DNA of 64,000 nucleotides, taken from contig CAKTVV010000005.1 of NCBI GenBank assembly GCA_934630515.1, positions 76,524 through 140,523 of the forward strand. Reading direction: 5' to 3'. Positions 44,713 through 53,649 of this stretch are shown in pieces; position 1 is the first letter of the stretch, and the number at the start of each line of letters is the position of its first letter. The notes below the pieces were generated by a model. The model did not search any database and was not told the DNA's origin. It saw only the letters and a program-made list of their open reading frames with translations. This stretch comes from an uncultured Eubacteriales bacterium (lineage in GTDB: Bacteria; Bacillota; Clostridia; Oscillospirales; Acutalibacteraceae). Position numbers and translations under genes: made by a program.

Positions 44713-46146
44713 CGATAGACGCTTGCCTGCCTCGCCGGCCGGGGTGTCATAGCCCTGCGGCAGCTTACGGATGAATTCCTCGCACTGTGCCGCACGGGCT
44801 GCCGCTTTTACTTCTTCGTCGGTGGCATGCGGATTACCGAGACGGATATTTTCCAGCAGCGAGCAGCGGAACAAAAAATTATCCTGTGTGACAAAGCTGA
44901 CGTATTCGGAGAGCCGTGCCAGAGGCATATTCCGGATATTCACGCCGCCGACGGTGATCTCGCCGTCGGTCACGTCCCAGAACCGGGCAATCAGCTTGGC
45001 GACCGTCGATTTTCCCCCGCCGGACGGTCCGACGAGCGCCGTAAAGCTGCCCTCGGGCAGCTTCAGGTCGATGCCGTGCAGCACCTCGTCCTTTTCGTCC
45101 CCGGTATAAGAAAAATGTACATTCTTCAATTCCACATCGGTGTGCGTCACCTCTGCCCGGTCTTTCGGCTCGGGCAGCTCCGGCATTTCAAGGAATTTCT
45201 CCAGGCTTTCCACGGTGAACTTCACCTGGCGCATGTTTTCGGAGAATACCTCGAGCTTAGCGAGCGAGCCGACCATGGAGATGGAGAGCATGACGGCGAG
45301 CGCCGCCTGCGGGGCGGTGATGCTGCCGCCGTTTGCCAGCGCCAGCGCCGCCGGAAGCGTACCCAGCAGGGTGGAGGGGAACAGCGCAAAGCTGAGTTTC
45401 ATGGTGGCGAAGGTGGAGGAGAGCCATCGGATCACAAAGGTGCGGAAGTCGGTGATGGCGCCCGCATATTTTTCATAGGAAACCCCGGCTCTGCCGAATG
45501 CTTTAATGACCTCGATGCCCTCTATGTATTCCACGATCGTGCTGTTCATATGGCTTGCGGATTCGTCGTACTTTGAAAAATTCTTGCCGCTGATCTGAAA
45601 GGTCAGCGCCATGCAGAGGAGCGACAGCGGAAAGGTGACCAGCGAGGCCAGCGCCAGACGCCAGTCCAGTGCGGCCAGTGCGGCGAGACTGACGATCGGC
45701 AGCACGATATGTCCTGCCCCCTCGGGGATCATGTGCGCCAGCGGGGACTCTAAGTTTTCGATCTTATCCACCATCATGCTTTTGATCTCGCCGATGGTGT
45801 GCCCGGCATCGTCGCCCAGCGGTGCATGCAGAAAGCGGTCGGCAAGGCGCAGGCGCAGGCCCTCGAGAATGGTGTACGCCATGCTGTGGGAGATCCCCGT
45901 TGACAGAGTGAAGGTCAGAATTTTTGCCGCATACGTCGCCAGTGCCAGCAGGCACCACCGGACGATCGTCCCGACGGTGACCGCATCCGCCACAAACAGG
46001 CAGATCAGCCGGTACATACAGTAGAACGGCGCCAGTCCCAGCATGACCGATAAAACCGACAGGACGACCGAGACAAGCATTTTTTTCTTTTCACCGCCCG
46101 CATAGGCGAAAAGCGTGTGCAAAAAGCTCTTATTTTCAGTTTTCAT
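44632..46146 (-). pseudogene. ABC exporter (permease-ATPase), truncated and fused out of frame
   Basis: 504-codon frame. Residues 1 to about 330 form a six-helix ABC exporter membrane domain. An ATPase domain follows with Walker A GPSGGGKST, Q-loop VTQDNFLFRCSLLENI and signature LSGGEKQ. Immediately after the signature (about nt 44698-44712) the sequence switches to the Walker A region of a second ABC gene in the wrong frame, ending in about 20 unrelated residues. Walker B, D-loop and H-loop are lost, so it cannot hydrolyse ATP normally. It overlaps the AraC gene by 11 bp. Confidence 0.88.
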
Positions 46147-46630
46147 AGCGGATCCCTCTTTCTCTCCGGTATTCCGACGGAGTCAGCATCATGATTTTTT
46201 TGAATGCCTCGGTGAACTTGCCTGCGTTGTCGTATCCGATGCGGCTGCCGATCTCCGCAATGGCTGTTTTCCTCTCCCGGAGCAGCATTTCCGCTGCCCG
46301 GTTCATGCGGTAGCGTGTGAGCCAGCTGCCGATCGCCTCGCCGTAGATGGAGCGGAAGCAGCTTTTCATCGCCGTCATCGGAATGTCAAACCGTCTGGAC
46401 AGCTCCTCCTGCGTGAAGCTTTCTGCTATGTGTTCGGTTAAAAACCGGCGGATCGCTTTGACCTTTTCCGCCTGCGTCCGATAAAAATACGGGCGATCCT
46501 CCTCGCTTTCCGGCGCAGTGGCGGCTGCTTCCGATCCGAAATCGGTTATATCCATAAATATAAAAGAGAAATGCTGCCCGGGGAGCTTTTTACAGCCCTG
46601 CCGGGTCTGCACCTGCTTTCTGCATTTCAT
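46136..46630 (-). CDS. AraC family transcriptional regulator, probably N-terminally truncated
   Basis: 164 aa. The C-terminal double helix-turn-helix is intact: FTQEELSRRFDIPMTAMKSC, IGSWLTRYRMNRAAEMLLRE and IGYDNAGKFTEAFKKIM. Relatives linked to ABC exporters in Clostridia are usually about 300 aa with a ligand-sensing N-terminal domain, absent here. It overlaps the ABC gene start by 11 bp and would have controlled it. Confidence 0.75.
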   Translation of the reverse strand: MKCRKQVQTRQGCKKLPGQHFSFIFMDITDFGSEAAATAPESEEDRPYFYRTQAEKVKAIRRFLTEHIAESFTQEELSRRFDIPMTAMKSCFRSIYGEAIGSWLTRYRMNRAAEMLLRERKTAIAEIGSRIGYDNAGKFTEAFKKIMMLTPSEYRRERGIRYEN

Positions 46631-46710
46631 CGGCTCATGCGGCGGGCGCTGTAGGCATCCGAGTGGCGCAACAATTGCGCCGGGATCAGGCGAAAAATGC
46701 AGATTCGCTA

Positions 46711-46739
46711 TTGAAAAACGAATTTCCCCGTGCTATAAT
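46711..46739 (+). promoter_or_regulatory. promoter of the methyltransferase operon
   Basis: -35 TTGAAA (46711-46716), 17-bp spacer, -10 TATAAT (46734-46739). The roughly 170-nt leader contains a hairpin with stem CTGCAGAGC/GCTCTGCAG near 46850-46882 and no riboswitch class I recognise. Confidence 0.65.
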
Positions 46740-46916
46740 GCGGGTAAGGAACGGAGAGGGCGGCTTCGCCGGCAGGCATGGCTGCATATTCGCCGCACTG
46801 CACGTTCACCGTTTCGGATACAGGGAGACCGACACAAGGAAAGCTGCTGCAGAGCGGCTTTTCCAATGCTCTGCAGTTAGCATAAACTAACTTGATGAAA
46901 CTGGGGGTCAGCGAAT

Positions 46917-47708
46917 ATGGCTGAAAGGATTCAGCTTTCCGGCGTGCCGGAAACCATGCTGCAGACGCTCTATGCCCGGGCAAAGGAAAGCCGGAGCGGC
47001 GGCGCTATTGTGGATCGAAAAGCCGAGGAGGTCATCGGCAGTCTCGACTATGATTTTTCTCTTGCGGATCAGGATGCTGCCATGCACAACGGCGTCATTG
47101 CCCGCACGCTCGTGCTGGACCGGCTGACGGATGACTGTCTGAAGAAAAATCCGGGCGCCGTGGTGGTCAACATCGCCTGCGGGCTGGATACCCGCTGCTA
47201 TCGCATGAGCGGGTATGCCCACTGGTATAATCTGGATCTGCCCGAGACGATCGCCGTGCGGGAGAAGCTGCTGCCGGAGAGCGGGACGATCTCGCCGATC
47301 GCCCTGTCCGCCATGGAAGACTGGGGCGGGGCGATTGCAGCGTCCGATGCGCCTGCGCTGGTGATCATTGAGGGGTTGACCATGTACTTATCCGAGGCGG
47401 ATGTGAAGCGCATTTTTGCGGTGATCTCCCGGCAGTTTGCGGCGGCGACCGTGTTTGTCGAGATCATGAATCCCACGGTCGCCAAGCGGTTCAAGGAGCG
47501 CTCCATCGAGGGCAGCCATGCCAAGTTCACCTGGGGCATCCGGGACGGTCAGGCGCTTGCCGCACTTCTGCCGGATTTCCGTCTGGTGGAGGAGCACAGC
47601 CTGACCGAAGGTATGGCGCTGTTTGTCCCGCTGTATAAGCTGTTGGGGAAAATTCCGTTTGTCCGTGGGATATCCAACAAGATCGTGGTCCTTGAAAAGA
47701 GGCGATGA
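46917..47708 (+). CDS. class I SAM-dependent methyltransferase, leucine carboxyl methyltransferase-like
   Basis: 263 aa. The SAM motif reads VVVNIACGLDTRCYRM, followed by WYNLDLPETIAVREKLL and IIEGLTMYLSEADVKRI, the pattern of the LCMT/PPM O-methyltransferase family (also TcmP-like enzymes of polyketide clusters). It should methylate a carboxyl or hydroxyl group on a small molecule. It is the first gene of a rightward run with overlapping or close neighbours. Confidence 0.85.
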   Translation: MAERIQLSGVPETMLQTLYARAKESRSGGAIVDRKAEEVIGSLDYDFSLADQDAAMHNGVIARTLVLDRLTDDCLKKNPGAVVVNIACGLDTRCYRMSGYAHWYNLDLPETIAVREKLLPESGTISPIALSAMEDWGGAIAASDAPALVIIEGLTMYLSEADVKRIFAVISRQFAAATVFVEIMNPTVAKRFKERSIEGSHAKFTWGIRDGQALAALLPDFRLVEEHSLTEGMALFVPLYKLLGKIPFVRGISNKIVVLEKRR

Positions 47709-47709
47709 T

Positions 47710-48558
47710 ATGTCCCGGAAAGCAACGGAGTTTCAGAAAAAAGAAATGAGCCGGATGTACCGTGGCAAGGAGATCTTCAAGCCCCTGAACACCGGTTGGA
47801 TCGACGAAAATGTCGCTTGCGTGCGGGAATGGGTGGCAAACATCTTTTTCTACCGCAAGGGCGACACGACGATCATGATCGATGCGGGCTACAATTATGA
47901 ACGTCTTGCGGAAAAGATGGCATGGCTGGGCATCGCCCCGAAGTCCATCCGGCATATTCTCATCACTCATCAGGACACCGATCACGTCGGTGCAGTGGAA
48001 GCCGACAGCCTGGGGCTGTTCAAAAAAGCGAAGCTGTACATAGGAGAGATCGAGAACCGGTATCTCACCGGCGAGGTGCGCCGCAGGGTGATCTATCATC
48101 TGTACCGGCTGCCGCAGGTAACGATCCACAACAAAAAGCAGCTGCTGAAGGACGGCGAGACCCTGCGCATCGGGGACATCAAGATCAAATGCTTCCTCGT
48201 GCCCGGTCACACCTGGGGACACATGGTCTATCTGATCGACGATCGATATCTATTCACCGGCGACACCCTTTGGCTCGGTGCGGACGGCGGCTACAGCTTC
48301 ATTTCCACGCTTGCGGAGAATAACAAGCTGGCGGTGAAGTCCCTCGCCGTTCTGGAGGCTAAGCTCAAAAAGCTGGGAGTCCGGCCGCTGTTCATCACCG
48401 GTCACACCGGCTGGACGGACAATTTTGCCTTTGCCTTTGCTCATACCGACAAGCTCTGCTCGCCGTTTCGGAAAAGGGCGCCCGATCCGCAGGCGCCGTA
48501 TGATGCCTACGACGAATCGGACGATACAGAGGAAAATGCAGCAGGCGGATTTCTGTAG
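47710..48558 (+). CDS. MBL-fold metallo-hydrolase
   Basis: 282 aa. Metal-binding motif THQDTDHVG, in which the first His of HxHxDH is replaced by Gln but the Asp and last His remain. Further metal ligands are PGHTWGHMVYLI, FTGDTLW and ITGHTGW. It starts two bases after the methyltransferase stop. Substrate unknown; lactonase, thioesterase or glyoxalase-like chemistry are all possible. Confidence 0.85.
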   Translation: MSRKATEFQKKEMSRMYRGKEIFKPLNTGWIDENVACVREWVANIFFYRKGDTTIMIDAGYNYERLAEKMAWLGIAPKSIRHILITHQDTDHVGAVEADSLGLFKKAKLYIGEIENRYLTGEVRRRVIYHLYRLPQVTIHNKKQLLKDGETLRIGDIKIKCFLVPGHTWGHMVYLIDDRYLFTGDTLWLGADGGYSFISTLAENNKLAVKSLAVLEAKLKKLGVRPLFITGHTGWTDNFAFAFAHTDKLCSPFRKRAPDPQAPYDAYDESDDTEENAAGGFL

Positions 48559-48593
48559 GGCGTTGGAAACCAAGAGAAACGGGGCGATGCCAT

Positions 48594-49499
48594 ATGAGTT
48601 TCTTTGCGGCTTTACTGCGCTGTGCGTATAAGCTCTCCGGCGCCAAGAAGGCGTTCGGTCTGCCGGAGGAGGAGATCGTAAAGGTCATCGAAAAGCAGAA
48701 CCGCCATCGGGGTGTGTTTACGCCTAACGATCGCAAGGCGCACTATGAGACGGTCACGGTCAATGGCTTTCCGTGTCTGATCGTGCGGGAAAAGCCGGAG
48801 CCGTCGGAGCGGGCGATCCTCTACTTTTTCGGCGGCGGCATGGTCATCGGCCCCGATAAGGGCGACCTGCCCGTGATGCGCAAGCTGATGCGGGATACCG
48901 GCTGCGATGTGTGGTTTCCGTTCTATCCCCTTTGTACGGAGCACTGCATTACCGAGACCTACGATATGGTCTATGAGTGCTACCGCAGAATGATCGGTCT
49001 GTACGGAGGAGGAAACGTCAGCACCTGCGGATTCTCCTCCGGCGGTGCGCTGGCGTTGGGGATCGCCGCCCATAACCGTGTGCAGCCCGAGCCCCTGCCG
49101 CAGCCCCGGCATATCGTCGCCGTTTCCCCCGGCGAGGTGCCGTGGAACGACGCCGAGAGGGCACGGATGCAGGCGCTGAACCCGCAGGATGTTGCGATTG
49201 ATTATGCGTTTATGGTGACAGTGGAGAAGTTTATGCGCCACGGGCAGGAATCTGTACCGGATTATATGATTTCCGGCTCCCGGGGGGATCTCTCCGGCGT
49301 GGGGGATATTCACTTCTTCTATTCGGCGGATGAGGTGCTCTACGGTGCGCTGCCGGATTTTGAAGCAGCCTGTAAACGGGCGGGCGTGCCGTATACCGCC
49401 TTTGCCCGTCCCGGTATGATCCATTGCTACTGTATGCTGCCGTGCTTTAAGGAGGCACGGGAGGACTTTGCCAAAATAACGGCTATCCTGCGGCGGTGA
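48594..49499 (+). CDS. alpha/beta hydrolase (HSL-like esterase family)
   Basis: 301 aa. The oxyanion region reads YFFGGGMVIG (an HGGG variant with Phe for His). The nucleophile elbow is GFSSGG, the acid is in FYSADEVLYG and the catalytic His in GMIHCY. The fold matches hormone-sensitive-lipase-like esterases, which hydrolyse small acyl esters. It lies 35 bp behind the MBL gene in the same direction. Confidence 0.85.
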   Translation: MSFFAALLRCAYKLSGAKKAFGLPEEEIVKVIEKQNRHRGVFTPNDRKAHYETVTVNGFPCLIVREKPEPSERAILYFFGGGMVIGPDKGDLPVMRKLMRDTGCDVWFPFYPLCTEHCITETYDMVYECYRRMIGLYGGGNVSTCGFSSGGALALGIAAHNRVQPEPLPQPRHIVAVSPGEVPWNDAERARMQALNPQDVAIDYAFMVTVEKFMRHGQESVPDYMISGSRGDLSGVGDIHFFYSADEVLYGALPDFEAACKRAGVPYTAFARPGMIHCYCMLPCFKEAREDFAKITAILRR

Positions 49500-49639
49500 C
49501 GGGCTGCGGTATTTTGCATTTGGAGCATATAGCTGTGAGCCGAGGGGCTTCACGGCGGCGGTTTTGCCGGAGCGTACTCCGCAGAATGCCCGAAAGAGAT
49601 ACAGGCGGCGCACCGATGCCCGCCGGAAAAGGAGACGGT

Positions 49640-50341
49640 ATGAAAGACGACGCTTTATCCTTTGACCGTACCTGTCATGTGCTGTATTCCAAGCCCTGCA
49701 AGAAGGAGCTGCAGCGGCGGATCGCCCTGCACTATCCGCCCGATCAGAGAGAGGCGGTGTGGGAGCGGGTGCAGCAGCAGTATGCGGCGTTTCTCTCCGA
49801 CTGGCGCACCGACCTGGGCGGCAAGCAAAATTTCCATAACGGCAAGGGCGGTACATACGACTGTATCGCCATTATGAGCTACTATGTGGTATGTAAGTCC
49901 GTCGCCACCTTGCGGGAGATCGAGGAGATCGAGGAGGCGCTGATCCTGCCCGCCTTCCGCCGCCTGCGGTTCGTGGATTGCAACAAGCCCTTCTGGCGCC
50001 GGCTGATGTATAAGGCGTTCACCCGGGCGAAGCAGGGCTGCGACCGCTGGCACGATTATGAGATGCAGGTGGCTGCCTACGACAAGGATCGGCCGATCTA
50101 TTATGAGTTTACGGCGTGTCCGGCGGCGGAATTTGCCAAAAAGCATGGGCTGACGGAGATCATGCCGGCGCTCTGCAATGTGGACTATGCATCGATGGAG
50201 CTGATCCACGCCAGACTTGTGCGCACCACCACCTGTGCAGACGGCTGCAAATGCGATTATACCATCTGCGGGGATCGGGATGCGTACCTGCAGGAGCATC
50301 CCGAATACCGGGATGCGGCAGGATATCGGAAAAATCGATGA
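49640..50341 (+). CDS. L-2-amino-thiazoline-4-carboxylate hydrolase family protein, copy 1
   Basis: 233 aa from ATG 49640 with AAAAGGAGA upstream. It carries the family core: a Cys before AAEFAKKHGL, then PALCNVDY, and a late C-x3-C-x-CDY (ADGCKCDY). The named family enzyme opens the ATC thiazoline ring on the way to cysteine, but many members are uncharacterised. It is the first of three divergent copies in 3.3 kb. Confidence 0.75.
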   Translation: MKDDALSFDRTCHVLYSKPCKKELQRRIALHYPPDQREAVWERVQQQYAAFLSDWRTDLGGKQNFHNGKGGTYDCIAIMSYYVVCKSVATLREIEEIEEALILPAFRRLRFVDCNKPFWRRLMYKAFTRAKQGCDRWHDYEMQVAAYDKDRPIYYEFTACPAAEFAKKHGLTEIMPALCNVDYASMELIHARLVRTTTCADGCKCDYTICGDRDAYLQEHPEYRDAAGYRKNR

Positions 50342-50369
50342 CCGCTATGCGGGAAAGGAGCTTTCGGCG

Positions 50370-51473
50370 ATGAAACTATTGGTATACGGCGCAGGGGTGC
50401 TTGGCTGCAACCTTGCCAAGGCGCTGTTTTGCGCTGGCAAGGACGTCACCCTGCTGGCACGGGGCGCATGGGCGGAGGAGCTCCGCCGGAACGGGCTGCG
50501 GATCAAAAATGTGTTTCCACCCCGCACCACGGTCACCAGGCTGCCGGTGGTGACCGAGCTGGCACCGACGGATGGGTATGATGTGATTTTCGTGACGGTG
50601 CGGTATACGCAGCTGGAGTCGGTGATGGAGACGCTGCGGGCAAGCGCTGCGAAAGATGTTGTTTTTGTCGGCAACAACGTGCGTGCTTCGGAGACGGCGG
50701 CGCTTTTGCCGGAGAAAAACGTGATGTTTGCCTTTACGAACGCAGCGGGACACCGGGAAAGCGACCGGGTGGTGTCGGCAGACCTCCATAAGATCACCAT
50801 CGGACAGCTCAGCGGCGCCCCGTCCAACGAGCAACGGATCGGGCAGATCTTTGCCGGAACGGGCTATAAGGTCACCTATCAGCCGAATATGGGCGATTAT
50901 CTTCTGTGCCATGCCGCCTTTGTGCTTCCGGCGGTCTTTGCCTGCTATAAGTCCGACGGCGATCTGAAACAGCTCAAAAAGAACGATGCCTATCTGCACC
51001 GGCTGATCGACGCCAATCTGGAGGGCTACCGGGCGATACGCAACGCCGGTCACACGATCCCGCCGCCGGAGGACAGCGATTTTGAGGGCGCAGCGTATCG
51101 CAAGACCTGCTTCCGCTTTTTTAAGCTCATGTGTGCGACCCCGCTGGGGAAGATCTGCGTCTCCGATCATGCTATGAACGCCGTGGAGGAAATGCGGGCG
51201 CTGGATCGGGAGAAAAAGCCGTATATTTATGTGGGTCTGGTCTGTGTGCGGGAGCCGTATCAGGGACAGGGGTATATGCGGAAGCTGATGGATCGGGCGT
51301 TTTCGGAGGGGGATCGGCTGGGCGTGCCGGTCATCCTCGACACGGACGCCAAGTCCAAATGCGATCAGTACCGGCATCTCGGGATGGAGCTTGCCGGTGA
51401 GCGCCGGTTCGGCACACACGGTGTTCTGTATGCTCTGATACGCTATCCGGATGCAGCGGGATCCGGAAAATAA
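50370..51473 (+). CDS. ketopantoate reductase-like protein fused to the C-terminal half of a GNAT
   Basis: 367 aa. Residues 1 to about 279 are an ApbA/PanE-type NADPH oxidoreductase: nucleotide loop VYGAGVLGCNLA, VRYTQLESVM, FVGNN, and the C-terminal helix SDHAMNAVEEM where this family normally ends. From about residue 280 the sequence becomes the second half of a GNAT, with acetyl-CoA motif CVREPYQGQGYMRKLM and HLGMEL, but without the GNAT N-terminal strands. This looks like an in-frame deletion fusion of two neighbouring genes. Ribosome site AAAGGAG. Confidence 0.8.
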   Translation: MKLLVYGAGVLGCNLAKALFCAGKDVTLLARGAWAEELRRNGLRIKNVFPPRTTVTRLPVVTELAPTDGYDVIFVTVRYTQLESVMETLRASAAKDVVFVGNNVRASETAALLPEKNVMFAFTNAAGHRESDRVVSADLHKITIGQLSGAPSNEQRIGQIFAGTGYKVTYQPNMGDYLLCHAAFVLPAVFACYKSDGDLKQLKKNDAYLHRLIDANLEGYRAIRNAGHTIPPPEDSDFEGAAYRKTCFRFFKLMCATPLGKICVSDHAMNAVEEMRALDREKKPYIYVGLVCVREPYQGQGYMRKLMDRAFSEGDRLGVPVILDTDAKSKCDQYRHLGMELAGERRFGTHGVLYALIRYPDAAGSGK

Positions 51474-51504
51474 AAGCAGGAGGCGCAGTATACACTATTT
51501 TGGA

Positions 51505-52146
51505 ATGCCTATGGGAATGTGGGTGCTGTTTGCGGGGTCGTTCCGCAAGCAGCTGACGGCGGTATTCGGCTATGATGCAGCGACGGCGAGGGCGGTTGCC
51601 AAAAAGGCAAAGCCCCAATATCGGCAGATCATTGCCGGTCTGCCGGAATTTGAAAAGGGCGATCGCTTTAAGATGAATATAGTCAACTGCGCCCTGCTGG
51701 GAGCTTTTATACTGTCCATGCCGGAGCGCCCGGATGTGGAGCGGCTGACGAAATACTACGCCGACGCCATGATGACCAAGCCGATGCGCTGGTTCTGCCG
51801 CAAGAGCGGAAAGTCCAAGTTTACCCAGCAGGATCTAGCGGGCATGAAAGCGACCGCTGCTCTGCGGGCGGCTGACCGCAATCCGTATTCGTGGAATATG
51901 GAGTTTTACGAATATCCGGATGGCAGCGGCTATGAGGGGCGGTTCACCCAATGCGGCATCTGCGTGCTGATGCAGCAGCTGGGGCTGTATGACCTCACCC
52001 CCGCTCTGTGCCATCTCGATTACACCATGAGCGAGGCGGGCGGGGTAACGGATTTTGTGCGGGAATATACCCTCGCCTCTGGCGGCCTCTACTGTGACTG
52101 CGGATACAAAAGGAAGACCGCCTCCCGCACCGCAGAAAGCGTCTGA
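51505..52146 (+). CDS. L-2-amino-thiazoline-4-carboxylate hydrolase family protein, copy 2
   Basis: 213 aa from ATG 51505. The family core is present: CGICVLMQQLGL, TPALCHLDYTMSE and GGLYCDCGY. The best ribosome site, GCAGGAGG at about 51477-51484, is positioned for an ATA codon at 51490 (ATACACTATTTTGGAATG), suggesting that an original ATG start mutated to ATA; translation now probably begins at the ATG 15 bases further on. Confidence 0.7.
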   Translation: MPMGMWVLFAGSFRKQLTAVFGYDAATARAVAKKAKPQYRQIIAGLPEFEKGDRFKMNIVNCALLGAFILSMPERPDVERLTKYYADAMMTKPMRWFCRKSGKSKFTQQDLAGMKATAALRAADRNPYSWNMEFYEYPDGSGYEGRFTQCGICVLMQQLGLYDLTPALCHLDYTMSEAGGVTDFVREYTLASGGLYCDCGYKRKTASRTAESV

Positions 52147-52206
52147 GACCTACAGCGCTCCGCCGCTCCCTGCGGGCATCGGCGGAGCGCTTTTCTCTTT
52201 CATTGA

Positions 52207-52893
52207 TTTTCGGAAAAAGGCGGGTGCAGCAGCACGAAAAGAGCCTATGCCGGCTCCTCCTACGGACGGCTGTATGAGCGGTACTGTCGGAAGACATACC
52301 CCGACGAGGCGGGGCGGATATTCCGCAGGGCAGAGGAATACTACCGGACCTTCATGAAGGATATGCCCGATCTCGGCAAAAACGGGATGGCAAAAAATAT
52401 GCTGGACCGGTTTACCATACTGTCCTTTTATGAGGCCAGCGATCACCGGCTCAACGGGGAGGCGCTGCTGACGCTCAAGTGTCGGGAGGCGGATCGCCTG
52501 CGCTTTCTCGGTAAGCTGGTGGACGGCAACAAGGCACAGTGGCCGTACCGGCTGTTTGAGCGGATATATGTGCGGTATAACCGGCTGCAAAGAAAGCATC
52601 GGGCCAGAGGCGAATGGATCGACAGCTGGACGGTGGAAATCGATCCCGACCACCGCACCGAGGGCTTCAGCTTTCATCTGGTCGGCTGCCCCATTGCCAG
52701 ACACGCCCGGGAGCACGGCTATACCGAGCTGCTGCCGTATCTGTGCAGGACCGATCACTACCTTGCCGAGATCCTGCACACACGGCTCATTCGCACACAG
52801 ACGGAGGCGCTGGGCGGCGACCGCTGCGATTATTGGTATGTCGGGGATAAAAGCCCGGCGCTTGCAGCGTATGGGGACTTGAAGCGGATATGA
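52207..52893 (+). pseudogene. L-2-amino-thiazoline-4-carboxylate hydrolase family protein, copy 3, start lost
   Basis: Family-like sequence is open from 52207 (after a TGA at 52204-52206) and reads SSYGRLYERYCRKTYPDEAG before reaching the first usable ATG at 52354 (MKDMPDLGKN), so about 50 N-terminal residues have no normal start codon. The core motif is intact: CPIARHAREHGYTELLPYLC, then RTDH and GGDRCDYWY. Either the 5' end was lost by a frameshift, or a 179-aa shortened protein is made from 52354. Confidence 0.65.
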
Positions 52894-53061
52894 CCGGCAG
52901 AACGATGCCGTCGGCGCTGCGCCGCCGGTATTTTTATGTGCCGCCGGCGTGCCCGGTGAACGGTTGACGGCGGGGCTTTCAATTTCCCTCTATCCAACCG
53001 GCGAAAAATATGCTATACTATATTCAATGACCGGATTTCTGCGAAAAGGGAGGGACAGACG

Positions 53062-53649
53062 ATGCACGATTGGCCGGAGCTGGAGCAGCAATGCCATGCC
53101 TGTACCGCCTGCCCGTTGGCGGCCGCCCGAAAGCAGGTGGTATTCGGCGTCGGACAGACCGACGCCGAGATCCTGTTTGTGGGAGAGGGGCCGGGCGCCA
53201 ACGAGGATGCGCAGGGCGAGCCCTTTGTGGGTCTGGCGGGACAGCTGCTGGATCGGATGCTGGCGGGGGTCGGGCTGGATCGCCGCCATAACGTGTATAT
53301 TGCCAACATCGTGAAGTGTCGCCCGCCCCATAACCGGGACCCGCTGCCGGAGGAGCAGGAGGCGTGTCTGCCGTGGCTGCGCCAGCAGACGGCGCTGCTG
53401 CGCCCGAAGATCCTGGTGTGTCTGGGGCGCATCGCCGCCTGCCGGATCGTGGACCCGAATTTCCGGGTGACCCGGCAGCACGGGCAGTGGGTGCAGCGGG
53501 GCGGCATCTGGATGATGGGCACCTATCATCCGGCGGCGCTGCTGCGCAATACGGCGCAGAAGCCAGACGCCTTTGCCGACCTGCTGTCTCTGCGGGATAA
53601 AATAAAAGAGGTATGTACCCATACCTCTTTCTGGTTCGGAGACGATTAG
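53062..53649 (+). CDS. family 4 uracil-DNA glycosylase
   Basis: 195 aa. The iron-sulfur ligands begin CHACTACPL (Cys12, Cys15). Motif 1 is GEGPGANEDAQGEPFVG, then NIVKCRPPHNRDP with another cluster Cys, and motif 3 TYHPAALLRN. The enzyme removes uracil from DNA to start base-excision repair. The last codons run through a hairpin (53605-53630), so the terminator lies inside the coding sequence. Confidence 0.93.
   Translation: MHDWPELEQQCHACTACPLAAARKQVVFGVGQTDAEILFVGEGPGANEDAQGEPFVGLAGQLLDRMLAGVGLDRRHNVYIANIVKCRPPHNRDPLPEEQEACLPWLRQQTALLRPKILVCLGRIAACRIVDPNFRVTRQHGQWVQRGGIWMMGTYHPAALLRNTAQKPDAFADLLSLRDKIKEVCTHTSFWFGDD
53605..53630. terminator. bidirectional terminator embedded in the end of the UDG gene
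   Basis: A perfect 11-bp stem (53605-53615 with 53620-53630), TACC loop, flanked by AAA and TTT. It separates the convergent UDG and metallophosphoesterase genes. Confidence 0.65.

Noticed and set aside
46740..46916. Riboswitch in the methyltransferase leader
   Set aside because: Only one simple hairpin is evident and no conserved riboswitch motif could be recognised.
49500..49639. Short coding region between the esterase and first ATC-hydrolase-family gene
   Set aside because: The frame is open upstream of 49640 but has no family-like residues; the AAAAGGAGA site clearly sets the start at 49640.
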